Of a stretch of 64,000 nucleotides of DNA, positions 1 through 9,443 are shown piece by piece (positions within the stretch are counted from its first letter, which is position 1; every line of letters begins with the position of its first letter). Under the pieces are notes generated by a model. That model was given only the letters and a program-made list of their open reading frames with translations. It was not told the origin of the DNA and did no database searches. Origin of the DNA: Roseomonas sp. 18066. GTDB lineage: Bacteria; Pseudomonadota; Alphaproteobacteria; Acetobacterales; Acetobacteraceae. The stretch lies in assembly GCF_902706185.1 (NCBI RefSeq), contig NZ_CACSJM010000010.1, forward strand, positions 1 to 64,000, in the 5' to 3' direction. The position numbers were made by a program, and so were the translations under genes.

Positions 1-12
1 TATAAGAGACAG
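1..12. other. Residual Tn5/Nextera mosaic-end adapter
   Basis: The first 12 bases, TATAAGAGACAG, are identical to the inner 12 bases of the 19-bp Tn5 mosaic end used in tagmentation libraries. They sit exactly at the window edge and the coding frame of the next gene runs through them. This is best read as untrimmed adapter at a contig end, not genomic DNA. Confidence 0.9.
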
Positions 13-13
13 C

Positions 14-1747
14 CCCGAGACCACCCGCGCCCTGCTCGCCCGCCTGTGGCGGCACTATGTGCGCCACCATCGCGCGGGCATCGCCCTCGCGCTCCTCTGC
101 ACCGCGGCGCTGGCGGGCTTCACCGGGCTCTACCCGCTGGTCATCCAGCAGGCCTTCGACCTGTTCACCGCCGGCGACAACCGCATCGTCTGGCTGATCC
201 CGCCCGCCATCATCGCCCTGACCGCCGCCAAGTCGCTGGCGCAATACGGCCAGGCCGTCGCCGTCCAGGCCGTGGTGCTGCGGGTGATCGAAAGCCTGCA
301 GAACGACCTGTTCCGCGCGCTGACCCGGTCCGACTTCGCGGTGCTGACCGCCGAGGCCCCGGCCCGCCACGCCGCCCGCTTCACCGCCGATGCCCAGGCG
401 ATCCGCGAGGCGCTGACCAAGGCGATCAACGCCCTCGCCGACGGGCTGACGGTCATCGGCCTGGTCGCCGCCATGGTCTGGCTGGACTGGCATATGAGCC
501 TGATCCTGCTGCTGCTCTACCCGATCGCCGTGGTGCCGGTGACGCGGCTGGGCAAGCGGATCCGCCGCGCCTCGGGCGGCATGCAGGAACGCGTGGGCGA
601 GACGGCGGCCATGCTGACCGAAAGCTTCTCCTCCGCCCGGGTGGTGCGCAGCTATGGCCTCGAGTCCCAGGAGGAGGCCCGCGCCGGCCGCGCCTTCGCA
701 GCACTCCGCGACTCGCTGCTGTCGATCATCCGCACCCGCAGCAAGCTGGACCCGATCCTGGAGGCGCTGGGCGGCCTGGCCGTCGCCGGCGTCCTGGCCT
801 TCGTCGGCTGGAAGGTCTCGACCGGCCGCGGCACGGTGGGCGAGTTCACCGGCTTCATCTCCGCGCTGCTGCTGGCGACCCGGCCGATGCGGGCGCTCGG
901 CTCGCTGAACGCCGCGCTGCAGGAAGGCTTCGGCGGGCTGATCCGCGTCTTCACCGTGATGGACCGCCGCCCGACCATCGCCGGCGGGCCGGCCCCCCTG
1001 CCCGAAGGCCCCGGCCGCCTGGCCTTCGAGCAGGTCGGCTTCCGCTACACCGGCCTCGACCAGGCGGCGCTGTCCGGCCTGTCCTTCACCGCCGAGCCCG
1101 GCCAGACGGTGGCCCTCGTCGGCCCCTCGGGCGCCGGCAAGTCGACGGCGCTGACCCTGCTGCCCCGCCTCTACGACCCGACCGAGGGCCGCATCACCCT
1201 GGACGGCGCCGAGATCCGCGAGGTCACCCTGGAAAGCCTGCGCGCCGCCATCGCCTATGTCGGCCAGGATGCGGTGATCTTCGACGACTCGGCCCTGGCC
1301 AACATCGCCTGCGGCCACCCCGGCAGCAGCCGCGCCGAGGTCGAGGCCGCCGCCCGCGCCGCCGCCGCCCACGACTTCATCGCCAGCCTGCCGCAGGGCT
1401 ACGACACCGTGCTGGGCTCCGGCGGGTCGCGCCTGTCCGGCGGCCAGCGCCAGCGCATCGCCCTCGCCCGCGCCCTGCTGCGCAACCCGCGGGTGCTGCT
1501 GCTGGACGAGGCCACCAGCGCCCTCGACGCCGAAAACGAGGCCGCCATCGGCCGCGCCCTGGAAACCCTGCGCGAAGGCCGCACCACCCTGGTCGTGGCG
1601 CACCGCCTGGCCACCGTCCAGGAAGCCGACCGCATCGTGGTGATGCAGGACGGGCGCGCCATCGAGCAGGGGCGCCATGCGGAACTGGTGGCGGCCGATG
1701 GGCTCTATGCGCGGATGGTGCGGACGCAGGCGTTCGCGGTGGAGTAA
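14..1747 (+). CDS. ABC exporter, fused permease/ATPase (5' end missing)
   Basis: Half-transporter of the lipid A/multidrug exporter type, with an N-terminal six-helix membrane domain and a C-terminal nucleotide-binding domain; it probably works as a homodimer in the inner membrane. The ATPase has a Walker A motif GPSGAGKS (1121-1144), signature LSGGQRQR (1433-1456), Walker [12 protein letters not shown] (from about 1492) and H-loop VVAHRLAT. The frame is open back to the window edge, so the real start is lost upstream of the adapter. A GTG at 59 could be called as a start, but codons 14-58 ([12 protein letters not shown]...) read like the normal N-terminal end of such exporters. The substrate cannot be told. 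A terminator-like palindrome follows the stop. Confidence 0.9.
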   Translation, partial: PETTRALLARLWRHYVRHHRAGIALALLCTAALAGFTGLYPLVIQQAFDLFTAGDNRIVWLIPPAIIALTAAKSLAQYGQAVAVQAVVLRVIESLQNDLFRALTRSDFAVLTAEAPARHAARFTADAQAIREALTKAINALADGLTVIGLVAAMVWLDWHMSLILLLLYPIAVVPVTRLGKRIRRASGGMQERVGETAAMLTESFSSARVVRSYGLESQEEARAGRAFAALRDSLLSIIRTRSKLDPILEALGGLAVAGVLAFVGWKVSTGRGTVGEFTGFISALLLATRPMRALGSLNAALQEGFGGLIRVFTVMDRRPTIAGGPAPLPEGPGRLAFEQVGFRYTGLDQAALSGLSFTAEPGQTVALVGPSGAGKSTALTLLPRLYDPTEGRITLDGAEIREVTLESLRAAIAYVGQDAVIFDDSALANIACGHPGSSRAEVEAAARAAAAHDFIASLPQGYDTVLGSGGSRLSGGQRQRIALARALLRNPRVLLLDEATSALDAENEAAIGRALETLREGRTTLVVAHRLATVQEADRIVVMQDGRAIEQGRHAELVAADGLYARMVRTQAFAVE

Positions 1748-1764
1748 GAAAATACAGGGGTAGG

Positions 1765-1786
1765 CCAGGGGAATGAATTCCCCTGG
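1765..1786 (+). terminator. Palindrome family copy 1, probable terminator
   Basis: A perfect 10-bp inverted repeat, CCAGGGGAAT / ATTCCCCTGG, with a 2-base centre, lies 18 bases after the ABC exporter stop. It is followed by ACCCCTTCTTTTCTTT. The hairpin plus T-rich tail fits an intrinsic terminator for the + strand gene. The next 180 bases (1787-1965) show no gene that I can support. Confidence 0.65.
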
Positions 1787-1965
1787 ACCCCTTCTTTTCT
1801 TTGCGGTGACTGCCGTGTCCACGTGAAGACAGTACGTGAAACGGCCAATCGTCAGCACGACCTTCGATCGAGCGCTGATGTCTTCAAACGGCGTCCCGCC
1901 GCAGGACCGCTGCCGGCGAAGCACTGGCCTGAAAACGGCCAACAGATCAGAAAAAAGATGGGGGT

Positions 1966-1987
1966 CTGGGGGAATTCATTCCCCCAG
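1966..1987 (-). terminator. Palindrome family copy 2, probable terminator
   Basis: Perfect 10-bp inverted repeat CTGGGGGAAT / ATTCCCCCAG. It lies just downstream, on the minus strand, of the ACT-domain gene that ends at 2007. Read on the minus strand it is followed by ACCCCCATCTTTTTT, so its polarity matches the gene it would terminate. The plus side also has a CCTTTT run, so it could act in both directions. Confidence 0.65.
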
Positions 1988-2006
1988 CCTTTTCAATATT
2001 TTCGCT

Positions 2007-2279
2007 TCAGGCGACCAGCCGGATCCGCCGGCCTTCCATCGCCTCGACCTTCAGCACGCCGACGATCTGCCCGAGGTTGCCGGCCACCAGGTGGATCATC
2101 TCCACCGGCATGGCGTCGAGCGCCACTTCGGCGCGCAGTAGATCGCCTTCGCGCTGGGCGCGGACGCGGTCGGGGGTCAGGTCGCGCTTGGCGAAGGGTT
2201 CCAGCACGCGGGACAGCAGGCCTGGATAGGCTTCGGCCACCACGGTGAAGCGGGCGGCGGTCATCGAATTGTCTGACAT
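2007..2279 (-). CDS. Small ACT-domain protein
   Basis: A 90-aa protein made of one ACT-like fold. The segment FTVVAEAYPGLLSRVLEPFAKRD is the usual first strand and helix with the ligand-loop glycine, followed by a second half ending VLKVEAMEGRRIRLVA. ACT domains bind amino acids and regulate enzymes. Length and pattern resemble the small regulatory subunit of acetolactate synthase (IlvM/IlvN type), but no large subunit or other amino-acid gene is nearby, so the partner is unknown. It is a single-gene unit with its own terminator-like palindrome. ATG start at 2279. Confidence 0.7.
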   Translation of the reverse strand: MSDNSMTAARFTVVAEAYPGLLSRVLEPFAKRDLTPDRVRAQREGDLLRAEVALDAMPVEMIHLVAGNLGQIVGVLKVEAMEGRRIRLVA

Positions 2280-2387
2280 GGGGAAATTTTCCGGAGCGTC
2301 GCGGATCAGGGAAGGCGTGCGGGGTTACTCCCGGCTGCTGCCCCCCGCAGGGCGCTCAGGCAGCCGGGCCGCTAATAATGATCCGGA

Positions 2388-2431
2388 GGGTCCGAATGCG
2401 GCACATATCCACAGGATAAGCACTCGGACCC
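2388..2431. repeat. Inverted repeat with 28-base loop
   Basis: GGGTCCGA (2388-2395) pairs with TCGGACCC (2424-2431). The loop contains ATATCCACAGGATAAG, itself partly palindromic. It lies between the 3' end of the MscS gene and the 5' side of the ACT gene, both leftward, so it may be part of a promoter/operator or a terminator. Function unknown. Confidence 0.35.
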
Positions 2432-2440
2432 GCGCTTTAC

Positions 2441-2460
2441 AAGGGGGCATCAGCCCCCTT
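2441..2460 (-). terminator. Hairpin over the stop codon of the MscS gene
   Basis: AAGGGGGC and GCCCCCTT form an 8-bp perfect stem with a four-base loop that contains the TGA stop of the leftward MscS gene. No long T-run follows on the minus strand, so intrinsic termination is only a possibility. Confidence 0.35.
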
Positions 2461-4810
2461 GCGGCGCCTCGATCACCGGCCCTTGCGGCGGGGCGATCGG
2501 CCGGATGGGCGGCTGGCCTTCGAAGACCAGCTTCTGCCGGGCGGCCGGGATCTCGATGCCGTTCTGATCGAAGCACTGCTTGATGCGGCGGTTCATCTCG
2601 CGCGCCACGTTCCAGCGCTGGATCGGCTCGGTCTTGATCCGCACCCGGATGATCGGCCCGTCCGGCGACAGCTGGTTGACGCCCAGCACTTCCATCTCGT
2701 CGCGGATCACCAGGCCCCACTTGGCTTCCGAGCGCATCTCCTGGCACAGGCCGGTCAGCAGCCCGACGATCCGGTCGGTGTCCTCGCTGTAGGAGACTTG
2801 CACGTCCAGCACGGCGAAGGAGAAGTCGCGGGTCATGTTGGTCACGGCCGTGACCGTGCTGAACGGGATGATGTGCACGCTGCCATCCAGGTCGCGCAGC
2901 GTGATCGACCGGATGGAGAGTTTTTCGACGACGCCGCTCTTCCCCCCGAGGTTCACCACGTCGCCGACGGCCATCGCGTCTTCAAACAACAGAAAAATGC
3001 CGGTGATGACGTCCTGGACCAGCTTCTGCGAGCCGAAGCCCAGCGCCAGGCCGATGACGCCGGCACCGGCCAGCAGCGGCGCCACGTTCACGCCAAGCTC
3101 GGTCAGGATGTTGAAGCCGACGAAGAGCAGGATGACCACGAGCAGCGTGGTGCGCAGCATCGGCATCAGGGTGCGGACGCGGGCGCTGCGGGCGGCGGTG
3201 GCGTCGCGCGACAGCTTCTCCAGGTGGCGCTGCATGGCGGCGTTCACCGCCTCCCAGATCAGCACCGCCAGGGCGATGGTGAAGCCCACCGACATCAGCG
3301 AGGACAGCAGCTGGCTGCCCAGCGCGCCGCGCGAGAACCAGCCGAAGGAATTGATGCCCCAGACCTCCAGCAGGGTCAGCAGCGTCAGCAGGGTCAGCAC
3401 CAGCGACACGCCGCCCTTCAGCAGCGGCAGGTAGCGGTTGGCCCGCTGCTCCAGCGCCGGGTAGCGGCCAGCCATGTCGGCCGAGATGCGGAAGCTGCCG
3501 GCCAGCGCCCGGCGCAGCAGCATGTCCAGCACCTTGGCCAGCGCCAGCACCAGCAGGGTGAACAGGCTGGCGCGCAGCAGGCGGGAGAAGCCGTCGCGGA
3601 TCTCCAGCGCCCAGACCCCCCACAGCGCCACCAGGTACAGCAGCGCCAGCACGTGCCAGACCTCGGCCAGCCAGTCGCGGAAGCGGCGCAGGCTGCGGCG
3701 GGTGCGGTTGGGCACGTCGCCTTCCTTCAGCGGCGGCGCCCGCAGCACGCGCGCCACGGCCACCCGCATCTGCAGCACGATGATGCCCAGGAAGATCGAG
3801 ACCACCAGCAGCACCAGCCGCAGGATGGCGTCATAGGCGCCCCAGGGCAGGCCGAACAGCAGCCCGGCCTCGGCCACCGCATAGCCGGCGATCAGCACCA
3901 CCACGATGCGGCGCAGCCAGACCGAGACATAGGCCGCGGTGAGGTCGGCGCAGGGCAGCACCCGCAGGTGGCTGGACGCCGGCGAGAACAGCATCCGGCT
4001 CAGCGCCATGGCCATGCGGCCGATCAGATAGGCGTTGTTGGCGGTCAGCAGCACCAGCTGCGTCGTCGGCAGCGGCTGCACCGCGCCGATCAGCCCGTAG
4101 CTGACCACGCCGAAGGCGCCGATGGGCACCAGGTCCAGCAGCAGCCGCCCCAGCACCAGCGGCACCCGCCGCAGCCGCTGCCAGCCATGCAGCTGCTGCG
4201 GCGCCATGGCGTCCAGCCGCCGGCGCAGCCCGGCCAGCGCCCGGTAGGTCAGGTATTCGGCCAGCACGCCCAGCCCGAACAGCAGCAGCAGCTTCCACGA
4301 GGCGTCCGCCAGCCGCGCTTGGGTCACCGGGTCGCGCACCGAGGCGCTGAACCAGGAGACCAGCGACGGCAGGTCGGTGATGGCCTCCGCCGCGCGCACC
4401 GTCTGCTCCGACAGCCATTGCAGCCGCTGCGAGGCGCCGATCAGCAGCTGGCCGCCCAGCGTGTTGGGCGCCAGCAGCTGCTCGGCCGTGGCCGCCGCCG
4501 TGGCTGGCGGGGCAGCGGCGGGCGGCGCGGCGGCCGCAGGCGGCGGCGCGGGCTGGGCCGGCGCCGCGGCCGGGCCGGGCGCGGCGGGTGTGGCTGTGGG
4601 CGGGCGCTGGCGCTCGGCGGCGGCCAGCGCCTCCAGCGTGCGCAGCAGCTCGGCCCGCCGGGCGTCGTCGCGCAGCAGGCCGAGCAGCCGCTGCGCCTCC
4701 CCCGCCGGCACGGCGGCGGCCGGCGGCGCGGCCGGAGCCTGGGCGATGGCGCGCGGGGCGAGGCCCGGCAGCGTCAGGAAGAAGGCCAGCAGAAGGGGCA
4801 GGAGGCGCAT
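2450..4810 (-). CDS. Large MscS-family mechanosensitive channel
   Basis: About 786 aa, much longer than E. coli MscS (286 aa). Order of parts: Sec signal peptide starting MRLLPLLLAFFLTLPGLAPR; an Ala/Pro-rich periplasmic stretch; about ten hydrophobic segments; then the conserved pore and beta domain with GAGVIGLALGFGSQ, KLVQDVITGIFLLFEDAM and VGDVVNLGGKSGVVE. The pore helix and beta-domain motifs are typical of MscS channels, which open under membrane tension during osmotic downshock. The start at 4810 puts the first Met directly at the signal peptide; an upstream in-frame codon at 4834 would add eight residues. A second channel of the same layout is at 23,291-25,513. Confidence 0.9.
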   Translation of the reverse strand: MRLLPLLLAFFLTLPGLAPRAIAQAPAAPPAAAVPAGEAQRLLGLLRDDARRAELLRTLEALAAAERQRPPTATPAAPGPAAAPAQPAPPPAAAAPPAAAPPATAAATAEQLLAPNTLGGQLLIGASQRLQWLSEQTVRAAEAITDLPSLVSWFSASVRDPVTQARLADASWKLLLLFGLGVLAEYLTYRALAGLRRRLDAMAPQQLHGWQRLRRVPLVLGRLLLDLVPIGAFGVVSYGLIGAVQPLPTTQLVLLTANNAYLIGRMAMALSRMLFSPASSHLRVLPCADLTAAYVSVWLRRIVVVLIAGYAVAEAGLLFGLPWGAYDAILRLVLLVVSIFLGIIVLQMRVAVARVLRAPPLKEGDVPNRTRRSLRRFRDWLAEVWHVLALLYLVALWGVWALEIRDGFSRLLRASLFTLLVLALAKVLDMLLRRALAGSFRISADMAGRYPALEQRANRYLPLLKGGVSLVLTLLTLLTLLEVWGINSFGWFSRGALGSQLLSSLMSVGFTIALAVLIWEAVNAAMQRHLEKLSRDATAARSARVRTLMPMLRTTLLVVILLFVGFNILTELGVNVAPLLAGAGVIGLALGFGSQKLVQDVITGIFLLFEDAMAVGDVVNLGGKSGVVEKLSIRSITLRDLDGSVHIIPFSTVTAVTNMTRDFSFAVLDVQVSYSEDTDRIVGLLTGLCQEMRSEAKWGLVIRDEMEVLGVNQLSPDGPIIRVRIKTEPIQRWNVAREMNRRIKQCFDQNGIEIPAARQKLVFEGQPPIRPIAPPQGPVIEAPQGG

Positions 4811-4979
4811 GGGCCGCACCGGAAGCCGAACCACCCCCCGCGGTCAAGCCTTGCAGCGCGGCGAGGGTGGACCGGTTCGCGGAACTGCGGATGAAACCTG
4901 TGTCATTCGCGACGATAGCGCATCCCGGTACCACCAGCCCAGCCTTGCCCACCCCCGCAACGGTGCTAACTGACAGGGT

Positions 4980-5174
4980 ATGGTCACCACCCTCACCGTG
5001 CTTCTCGTCGTCTCGATGCTGGCCACCCTCGGGGTGATGTTCGCCGGCATGATCGGCCTGGCGCGGGAGGATGGCGACCCGCACCGCTCCAACAAGCTGA
5101 TGCGCTGGCGGGTGACGCTGCAGGGCCTGTCGATCGGCCTGTTCCTGCTGCTCATGCTGGCGATGCGGGGTTAA
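4980..5174 (+). CDS. HIG1-type twin-transmembrane small protein
   Basis: A 64-aa protein with two hydrophobic helices separated by a short charged loop (AREDGDPHRSNKLMRWRV). The NKLMRWRV segment after the loop is typical of small alphaproteobacterial proteins related to the hypoxia-induced HIG1 family, which associate with cytochrome oxidase in mitochondria. It is divergent from the MscS gene and precedes etfB by 156 bases. No experimental role is implied by the sequence itself. Confidence 0.7.
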   Translation: MVTTLTVLLVVSMLATLGVMFAGMIGLAREDGDPHRSNKLMRWRVTLQGLSIGLFLLLMLAMRG

Positions 5175-5330
5175 GCCGGGGTCACCTTGCCTCGGCAGGG
5201 CCACCCGCCTAGGCTCCCTGCTGCAACGCCACACGGCCCCCGGGGAGGGGGTCGGTGCCCTGCGCTGTCCGGCCTGGCCGGGCGGGGCCGGGCGCCAGCA
5301 TAAACCCAGAAAGCAGGACACGGCCCGGCG

Positions 5331-6077
5331 ATGAAGCTTCTCGTCCCCGTCAAGCGGGTGGTTGATTACAACGTCAAGGTGCGGGTCAAGGCCGACGGCA
5401 CCGGCGTCGAGACCGCCAACGTCAAGATGTCGATGAACCCCTTCGACGAGATCGCCGTCGAGGAAGCCGTGCGCCTGAAGGAAAAAGGCGGCGCCACCGA
5501 GATCATCGCCGTCTCCGTCGGCCCGGCCCAGGCGCAGGAGCAGCTGCGCACGGCGCTCGCCATGGGCGCCGACCGCGCCATCCTGGTCGAGGCCGAGGGC
5601 ACCGAGCCGCTGGGCGTCGCCAAGCTGCTGAAGGCGCTGGTCGAGCGCGAGCAGCCCGGCCTGGTCATCATGGGCAAGCAGGCCATCGATGACGACATGA
5701 ACGCCACCGGCCAGATGCTGGCGGCGCTCCTCGGCTGGGGCCAGGGCACCTTCGCCAGCAAGCTGGAGCTCGCCGGCGAGACCGCCCGCGTCACCCGCGA
5801 GATCGATGGCGGCCTGGAGACGGTCAGCCTGAAGCTGCCCGCCATCGTGACGACGGATCTCCGCCTGAACGAGCCGCGCTACGCCTCGCTGCCCAACATC
5901 ATGAAGGCGCGGAAGAAGCCGCTGGAGACGCTGAAGCCGGCGGATCTGGGCGTCGACGTCACCCCGCGCCTGACCGTGCTGAAGGTCGAGGACCCGCCAA
6001 AGCGCCAGGCCGGCGTCAAGGTCGCGTCCGTCGCCGAGCTGGTGTCGAAGCTGCGCAACGAAGCGAAGGTGATCTGA
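5331..6077 (+). CDS. etfB: Electron transfer flavoprotein beta subunit
   Basis: A 248-aa protein starting [20 protein letters not shown], with the [18 protein letters not shown] motif and the late segment [20 protein letters not shown], both diagnostic of EtfB. With EtfA it forms a soluble FAD/AMP protein that takes electrons from acyl-CoA dehydrogenases and passes them to ETF-ubiquinone oxidoreductase. First gene of the operon etfB-etfA-hbd, with a two-base gap to etfA. Length is normal for the family. Confidence 0.96.
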   Translation: MKLLVPVKRVVDYNVKVRVKADGTGVETANVKMSMNPFDEIAVEEAVRLKEKGGATEIIAVSVGPAQAQEQLRTALAMGADRAILVEAEGTEPLGVAKLLKALVEREQPGLVIMGKQAIDDDMNATGQMLAALLGWGQGTFASKLELAGETARVTREIDGGLETVSLKLPAIVTTDLRLNEPRYASLPNIMKARKKPLETLKPADLGVDVTPRLTVLKVEDPPKRQAGVKVASVAELVSKLRNEAKVI

Positions 6078-6079
6078 CC

Positions 6080-7003
6080 ATGGCCGTTCTCGTTCTCGCC
6101 GACCAGGGCGCGACCGTCAGCCAGCCGACCCGCAGCGCCGTCGCCGCCGCGAAGCAGATCGACGCCGAGGTGCATGTCCTGGTGCTGGGCGATGCCGCCG
6201 CCGCCGCCGCCGTCGCCAAGGTCGACGGCGTGGCCAAGGTGATCCAGGCCGACGGCGCCGCCTATGCCCAGGCGCTGGCCGAGCCCGCCGCCGCCCTGCT
6301 GGTGGCGCTGGCCCCCGGCTACACCCACCTGCTGGCCCCCGGCAGCGCCCAGGGCAAGAACATCCTGCCCCGCGCCGCCGCGCTGCTCGACGTGCAGATC
6401 GTCACCGACGTCGCCGGCGTGGTCGATGCCGACACCTTCAAGCGCTTCATCTATGCCGGCAACGCGCTGGCGACCGTGAAGTCGTCGGACCCGAAGAAGG
6501 TGGCGACCATCCGCGCCGCCTCCTTCGACCCGGCCGCGGCCGAGGGCGGCAGCGCCAGCATCGAGGCGGCGCCCGCCGCCGCCGATCCCGGCCTGTCGAG
6601 CTTCGTCGGCGCCGAGATCGCCAAGAGCGAGCGGCCCGAGCTGACCGCCGCCCGCGTCGTCATCTCCGGCGGCCGCGCCATGGGCTCGGCCGAGAACTTC
6701 GCCATCCTCGACAAGGTGGCCGACAAGCTGGGCGCCGCCATCGGCGCCTCGCGCGCCGCGGTGGATGCCGGCTACGCGCCGAACGACCACCAGGTCGGCC
6801 AGACCGGCAAGATCGTCGCGCCTGAGCTCTACATCGCGGTCGGCATCTCGGGCGCCATCCAGCACCTGGCCGGCATGAAGGACAGCAAGGTCATCGTCGC
6901 CATCAACAAGGACGAGGAGGCGCCGATCTTCCAGGTGGCCGATTACGGCCTGGTCGGCGACCTGTTCAAGCTGATCCCCGAGCTGGAAGCGGAGCTGGGC
7001 TGA
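6080..7003 (+). CDS. etfA: Electron transfer flavoprotein alpha subunit
   Basis: A 307-aa protein with an N-terminal nucleotide-binding-like domain and the C-terminal FAD domain. The FAD domain shows [46 protein letters not shown] and a terminal [20 protein letters not shown], all conserved in EtfA. It pairs with EtfB two bases upstream, and the next gene, a 3-hydroxyacyl-CoA dehydrogenase, starts three bases after its stop. The operon therefore links ETF to fatty-acid or butyrate/PHB-type acyl-CoA metabolism. Confidence 0.96.
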   Translation: MAVLVLADQGATVSQPTRSAVAAAKQIDAEVHVLVLGDAAAAAAVAKVDGVAKVIQADGAAYAQALAEPAAALLVALAPGYTHLLAPGSAQGKNILPRAAALLDVQIVTDVAGVVDADTFKRFIYAGNALATVKSSDPKKVATIRAASFDPAAAEGGSASIEAAPAAADPGLSSFVGAEIAKSERPELTAARVVISGGRAMGSAENFAILDKVADKLGAAIGASRAAVDAGYAPNDHQVGQTGKIVAPELYIAVGISGAIQHLAGMKDSKVIVAINKDEEAPIFQVADYGLVGDLFKLIPELEAELG

Positions 7004-7006
7004 CCC

Positions 7007-7885
7007 ATGGCTGACATCGCGACGGTCGGCGTCATCGGCGCCGGCCAGATGGGCAATGGCATCGCCCATGTGGCGGCGCTGTCCGGGCTGTCCGTCGTGC
7101 TGGTCGATGTCAGCGCCGAGGCCCTGCCCAAGGCGCTGGCGACCATGGGCAAGAACATGGACCGCCAGGTCGCCAAGGGGGGCCTGACGGCGGAGGCGAA
7201 GGACGCGGCGCTGGGGCGGATCCGCACCGGCACCGAGATGGCGCTGCTCGCCGATTGCGACATCGTCATCGAGGCGGCCACCGAGCGGGAAGCGGTCAAG
7301 CTGTCGATCTTCAAGGCCGTCTGCGCGGTGCTGAAGCCGGAAGCGATCCTGGCCTCCAACACCTCCTCGATCCCGATCACCCGGCTGGCGGCGGCGACCG
7401 ACCGGCCGGAACGCTTCATCGGCATGCACTTCATGAACCCGGTCCCGGTCATGAAGCTGGTCGAGATCATCCGCGGCATCGCAACCTCCGACGCGACCTT
7501 CGAGGCCGTGGCGGCGCTGGCGGAAAAGCTGGGGAAGACGACGGCGGTCGCCCAGGACTACCCCGCCTTCATCGTCAACCGCATCCTGGTGCCGATGATC
7601 AACGAGGCGGTGCAAAGCCTGCAGGAAGGCGTGGGCGACGTCCGCTCGATCGACGCGGCCCTGAAGCTCGGCGCCAACCATCCGATGGGGCCGCTCGAGC
7701 TCGGCGACTTCATCGGGCTGGATACCTGCCTGGCGATCATGCGCGTGCTGCATGAGGGCATGGGGGACAGCAAGTACCGTCCCTCGCCGCTTCTGGTGAA
7801 GTACGTCGAGGCCGGGTGGCTGGGGCGGAAGACGGGAAAGGGGTTTTACGACTACTCGCAAACCCCGCCGAAGCCGACGCGATAA
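7007..7885 (+). CDS. hbd: 3-hydroxybutyryl-CoA dehydrogenase
   Basis: A 292-aa enzyme that oxidises (S)-3-hydroxyacyl-CoA with NAD(P). The N-terminus shows the Rossmann motif [18 protein letters not shown]. The catalytic histidine lies in [18 protein letters not shown]. The C-terminal dimerisation domain includes [33 protein letters not shown] and KTGKGFYDY. Third gene of the etf operon. Copy 3 of the palindrome family follows the stop by six bases and probably ends the transcript. Confidence 0.94.
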   Translation: MADIATVGVIGAGQMGNGIAHVAALSGLSVVLVDVSAEALPKALATMGKNMDRQVAKGGLTAEAKDAALGRIRTGTEMALLADCDIVIEAATEREAVKLSIFKAVCAVLKPEAILASNTSSIPITRLAAATDRPERFIGMHFMNPVPVMKLVEIIRGIATSDATFEAVAALAEKLGKTTAVAQDYPAFIVNRILVPMINEAVQSLQEGVGDVRSIDAALKLGANHPMGPLELGDFIGLDTCLAIMRVLHEGMGDSKYRPSPLLVKYVEAGWLGRKTGKGFYDYSQTPPKPTR

Positions 7886-7891
7886 GGGAGG

Positions 7892-7912
7892 CCGGGGGAA
7901 GAATTCCCCCGG
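7892..7912 (+). terminator. Palindrome family copy 3, probable terminator
   Basis: 9-bp stem CCGGGGGAA / TTCCCCCGG with a three-base centre, six bases after the hbd stop. It is followed by ACCCCCATCTTCTTTTT. It lies between convergent genes (hbd rightward, PNPOx-like gene leftward), so it may serve both. Confidence 0.65.
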
Positions 7913-7935
7913 ACCCCCATCTTCTTTTTATCTGA

Positions 7936-8445
7936 TTAGTGGTGGAACGAGACCTTGGCGTTCTCGCCACTGTTGTCGGGCTTGCCGGTCACCACCGCCT
8001 GCGCATAGCCATAGGCGAACCGCAGGCCGGACGAGACGCCGTCCCAATACTCGGCACCCTCCATCGTCACGGCGATCAACGCCACCTCGGCGCTCTCCGG
8101 ACCCTCGGGCAGCCAGGTGCGCAGACCCTCGGTCCACAACGCCTTCTTCTGCTCGACATCCTTCACGACCCGCGCCGAGCCGTAGATCGAGACGTAGTCC
8201 TGGTTGCTGGTATCGGCATAGCCGAGCAGCACCCGGTCATCCTGCGCCAGCTCGCCGATCTTGGGGCTGTCGGCGCGGGTGAAGAACCACAGCGTCCGGC
8301 CATCCTTGTCCGGCTTCTGCGTGCGCATCGGACGGCCATGCATCCGGCCCTCCTCGTCGATGGTGGTGAAGATGGCGGTGCCGATCTCCGCGATCATCTC
8401 GCGGACCTTCACGCGCATCTCGTCCTCGTTGCGGTCGGTGGCCAT
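7936..8445 (-). CDS. Pyridoxamine 5'-phosphate oxidase-like (general stress) protein
   Basis: A 169-aa single-domain split-barrel flavin-binding-like protein. It contains MIAEIGTAIFTTIDEEGRMH, GRPMRTQ, LWFFTRADSPK and YVSIYGSARVV, a pattern typical of the COG3871 general stress protein 26 family. The start at 8445 is favoured by GGGAGAA eight bases upstream. The reading frame stays open for 245 more codons upstream, but that is antisense to the next gene and not credible. Cofactor and substrate are unknown. Confidence 0.82.
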   Translation of the reverse strand: MATDRNEDEMRVKVREMIAEIGTAIFTTIDEEGRMHGRPMRTQKPDKDGRTLWFFTRADSPKIGELAQDDRVLLGYADTSNQDYVSIYGSARVVKDVEQKKALWTEGLRTWLPEGPESAEVALIAVTMEGAEYWDGVSSGLRFAYGYAQAVVTGKPDNSGENAKVSFHH

Positions 8446-8547
8446 CCTGTTTCTCCCAGTTGTGTCGAGGGAAGAACCGCCGGGCGCGGCCCGGGTTGCC
8501 CATCCGGCAATTGACAGGACCGTTGCCCGCCCGCACCGTCCCCCGCC

Positions 8548-9327
8548 ATGCCGCACGACAAGATCCGCATCACCCGCGACGGGGCGGTCGCCACCGTCAC
8601 CATCGACCGCGCCGAGAAGCGCAACTGCCTGGACGAGCCCATGTGGGACGCCATGGAGGAAGCCTTCCGCGACCTGTCGGAAGACCCCTCCCTGGGCTGC
8701 GTCCTGCTGCGCGGCGCGGGCGACGCCGCCTTCTGCGCCGGCGCCGATATCGGCGGCTTCGAGGCCGGCGCCTACCCGCCCCGCGACCCCCGCCTGGTCG
8801 GCGGCTTCGAGGGCGCGGTGGCCGCCATCCGCGCCTGCCGCCACCCGGTGGTCGCCGCCATTTCCGGCTGGTGCATGGGCGGCGGCGCCGGGCTGGCTTT
8901 GGCCTGCGACTTCCGCCTCGGCGCCGAAGGCATGAAGATCGGCATCCCGGCCCGCAAGCTGGGCATCTGGTACCCCTATGTCGCGCTCGACATGCTGCGC
9001 GAGGTCGTGGGCTACCCGACCGCCTGCGAGATCCTGATCGAAGGCCGCGTCCTGACCGGCGCCGAGGCCCTGTCGCGCCGCCTGCTGACCCGCCTGGTGC
9101 CGGATGCGGAGATTTTCGCCGAGGCCGAGGCCCTGGCGCGGCGCATCTGCGAGGGCGCGCCGCTGTCCAACCGCTTCCACAAGCAGGCGCTGCGCGAGCT
9201 GCGCGGCCCGATGCCGATCGCGCCCGAGCAGTTCGCCGCCGCCGGCGGCTATGCCCGCACCGAGGATTTCCGCAACGCCGTGCGGGCCTTCCTGGAGAAG
9301 CGCAAGGCGGTCTTCGCGGGGAAGTAG
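8548..9327 (+). CDS. Enoyl-CoA hydratase/isomerase family protein
   Basis: A 259-aa crotonase-fold protein. The two oxyanion-hole regions are visible: FCAGADIGGFEAG and SGWCMGGGAGLALACDF. At the site where classical enoyl-CoA hydratases have a catalytic Glu in PE..LG, this protein has PARKLG. The second Glu region (TACEILIEGR) is kept. It may therefore have an activity other than simple hydration. It is divergent from the PNPOx-like gene, 102 bases apart, and ends at a strong hairpin shared with the convergent CBS gene. Confidence 0.85.
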   Translation: MPHDKIRITRDGAVATVTIDRAEKRNCLDEPMWDAMEEAFRDLSEDPSLGCVLLRGAGDAAFCAGADIGGFEAGAYPPRDPRLVGGFEGAVAAIRACRHPVVAAISGWCMGGGAGLALACDFRLGAEGMKIGIPARKLGIWYPYVALDMLREVVGYPTACEILIEGRVLTGAEALSRRLLTRLVPDAEIFAEAEALARRICEGAPLSNRFHKQALRELRGPMPIAPEQFAAAGGYARTEDFRNAVRAFLEKRKAVFAGK

Positions 9328-9386
9328 CGCCGCGCCAGCCTGCCGCGTCCCGCCTCACCCCGAGGCAACGGCAGCCTGACAAGAAA

Positions 9387-9414
9387 GCCGGGAGGACGCC
9401 CCCATCCTCCCGGC
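9387..9414. terminator. Bidirectional hairpin terminator
   Basis: GCCGGGAGGA (9387-9396) and TCCTCCCGGC (9405-9414) form a perfect 10-bp stem with an eight-base loop between two convergent stop codons (9327 and 9444). Short A-run before and CCCTTT after. Very likely a shared terminator. Confidence 0.7.
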
Positions 9415-9443
9415 GCCCTTTCGCCGTCGAGACCCTGCGGGCC

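Noticed and set aside
46-1776. Overlapping + strand frame of 576 codons over the ABC exporter
   Set aside because: Arg/Pro-rich product without the ATPase motifs, which lie in the other frame.
2401-2420. Possible DnaA box in ATATCCACAGG
   Set aside because: It differs from the consensus at the first base, is single, and has no other origin features around it.
2459-4894. Long + strand reading frame of 811 codons opposite the first MscS gene
   Set aside because: The product is a His/Gln/Arg-rich string without domains, a normal shadow of a GC-rich gene on the other strand.
8446-9180. N-terminal extension of the PNPOx-like protein
   Set aside because: It is antisense to the enoyl-CoA hydratase-family gene, and a good ribosome site precedes the start at 8,445.
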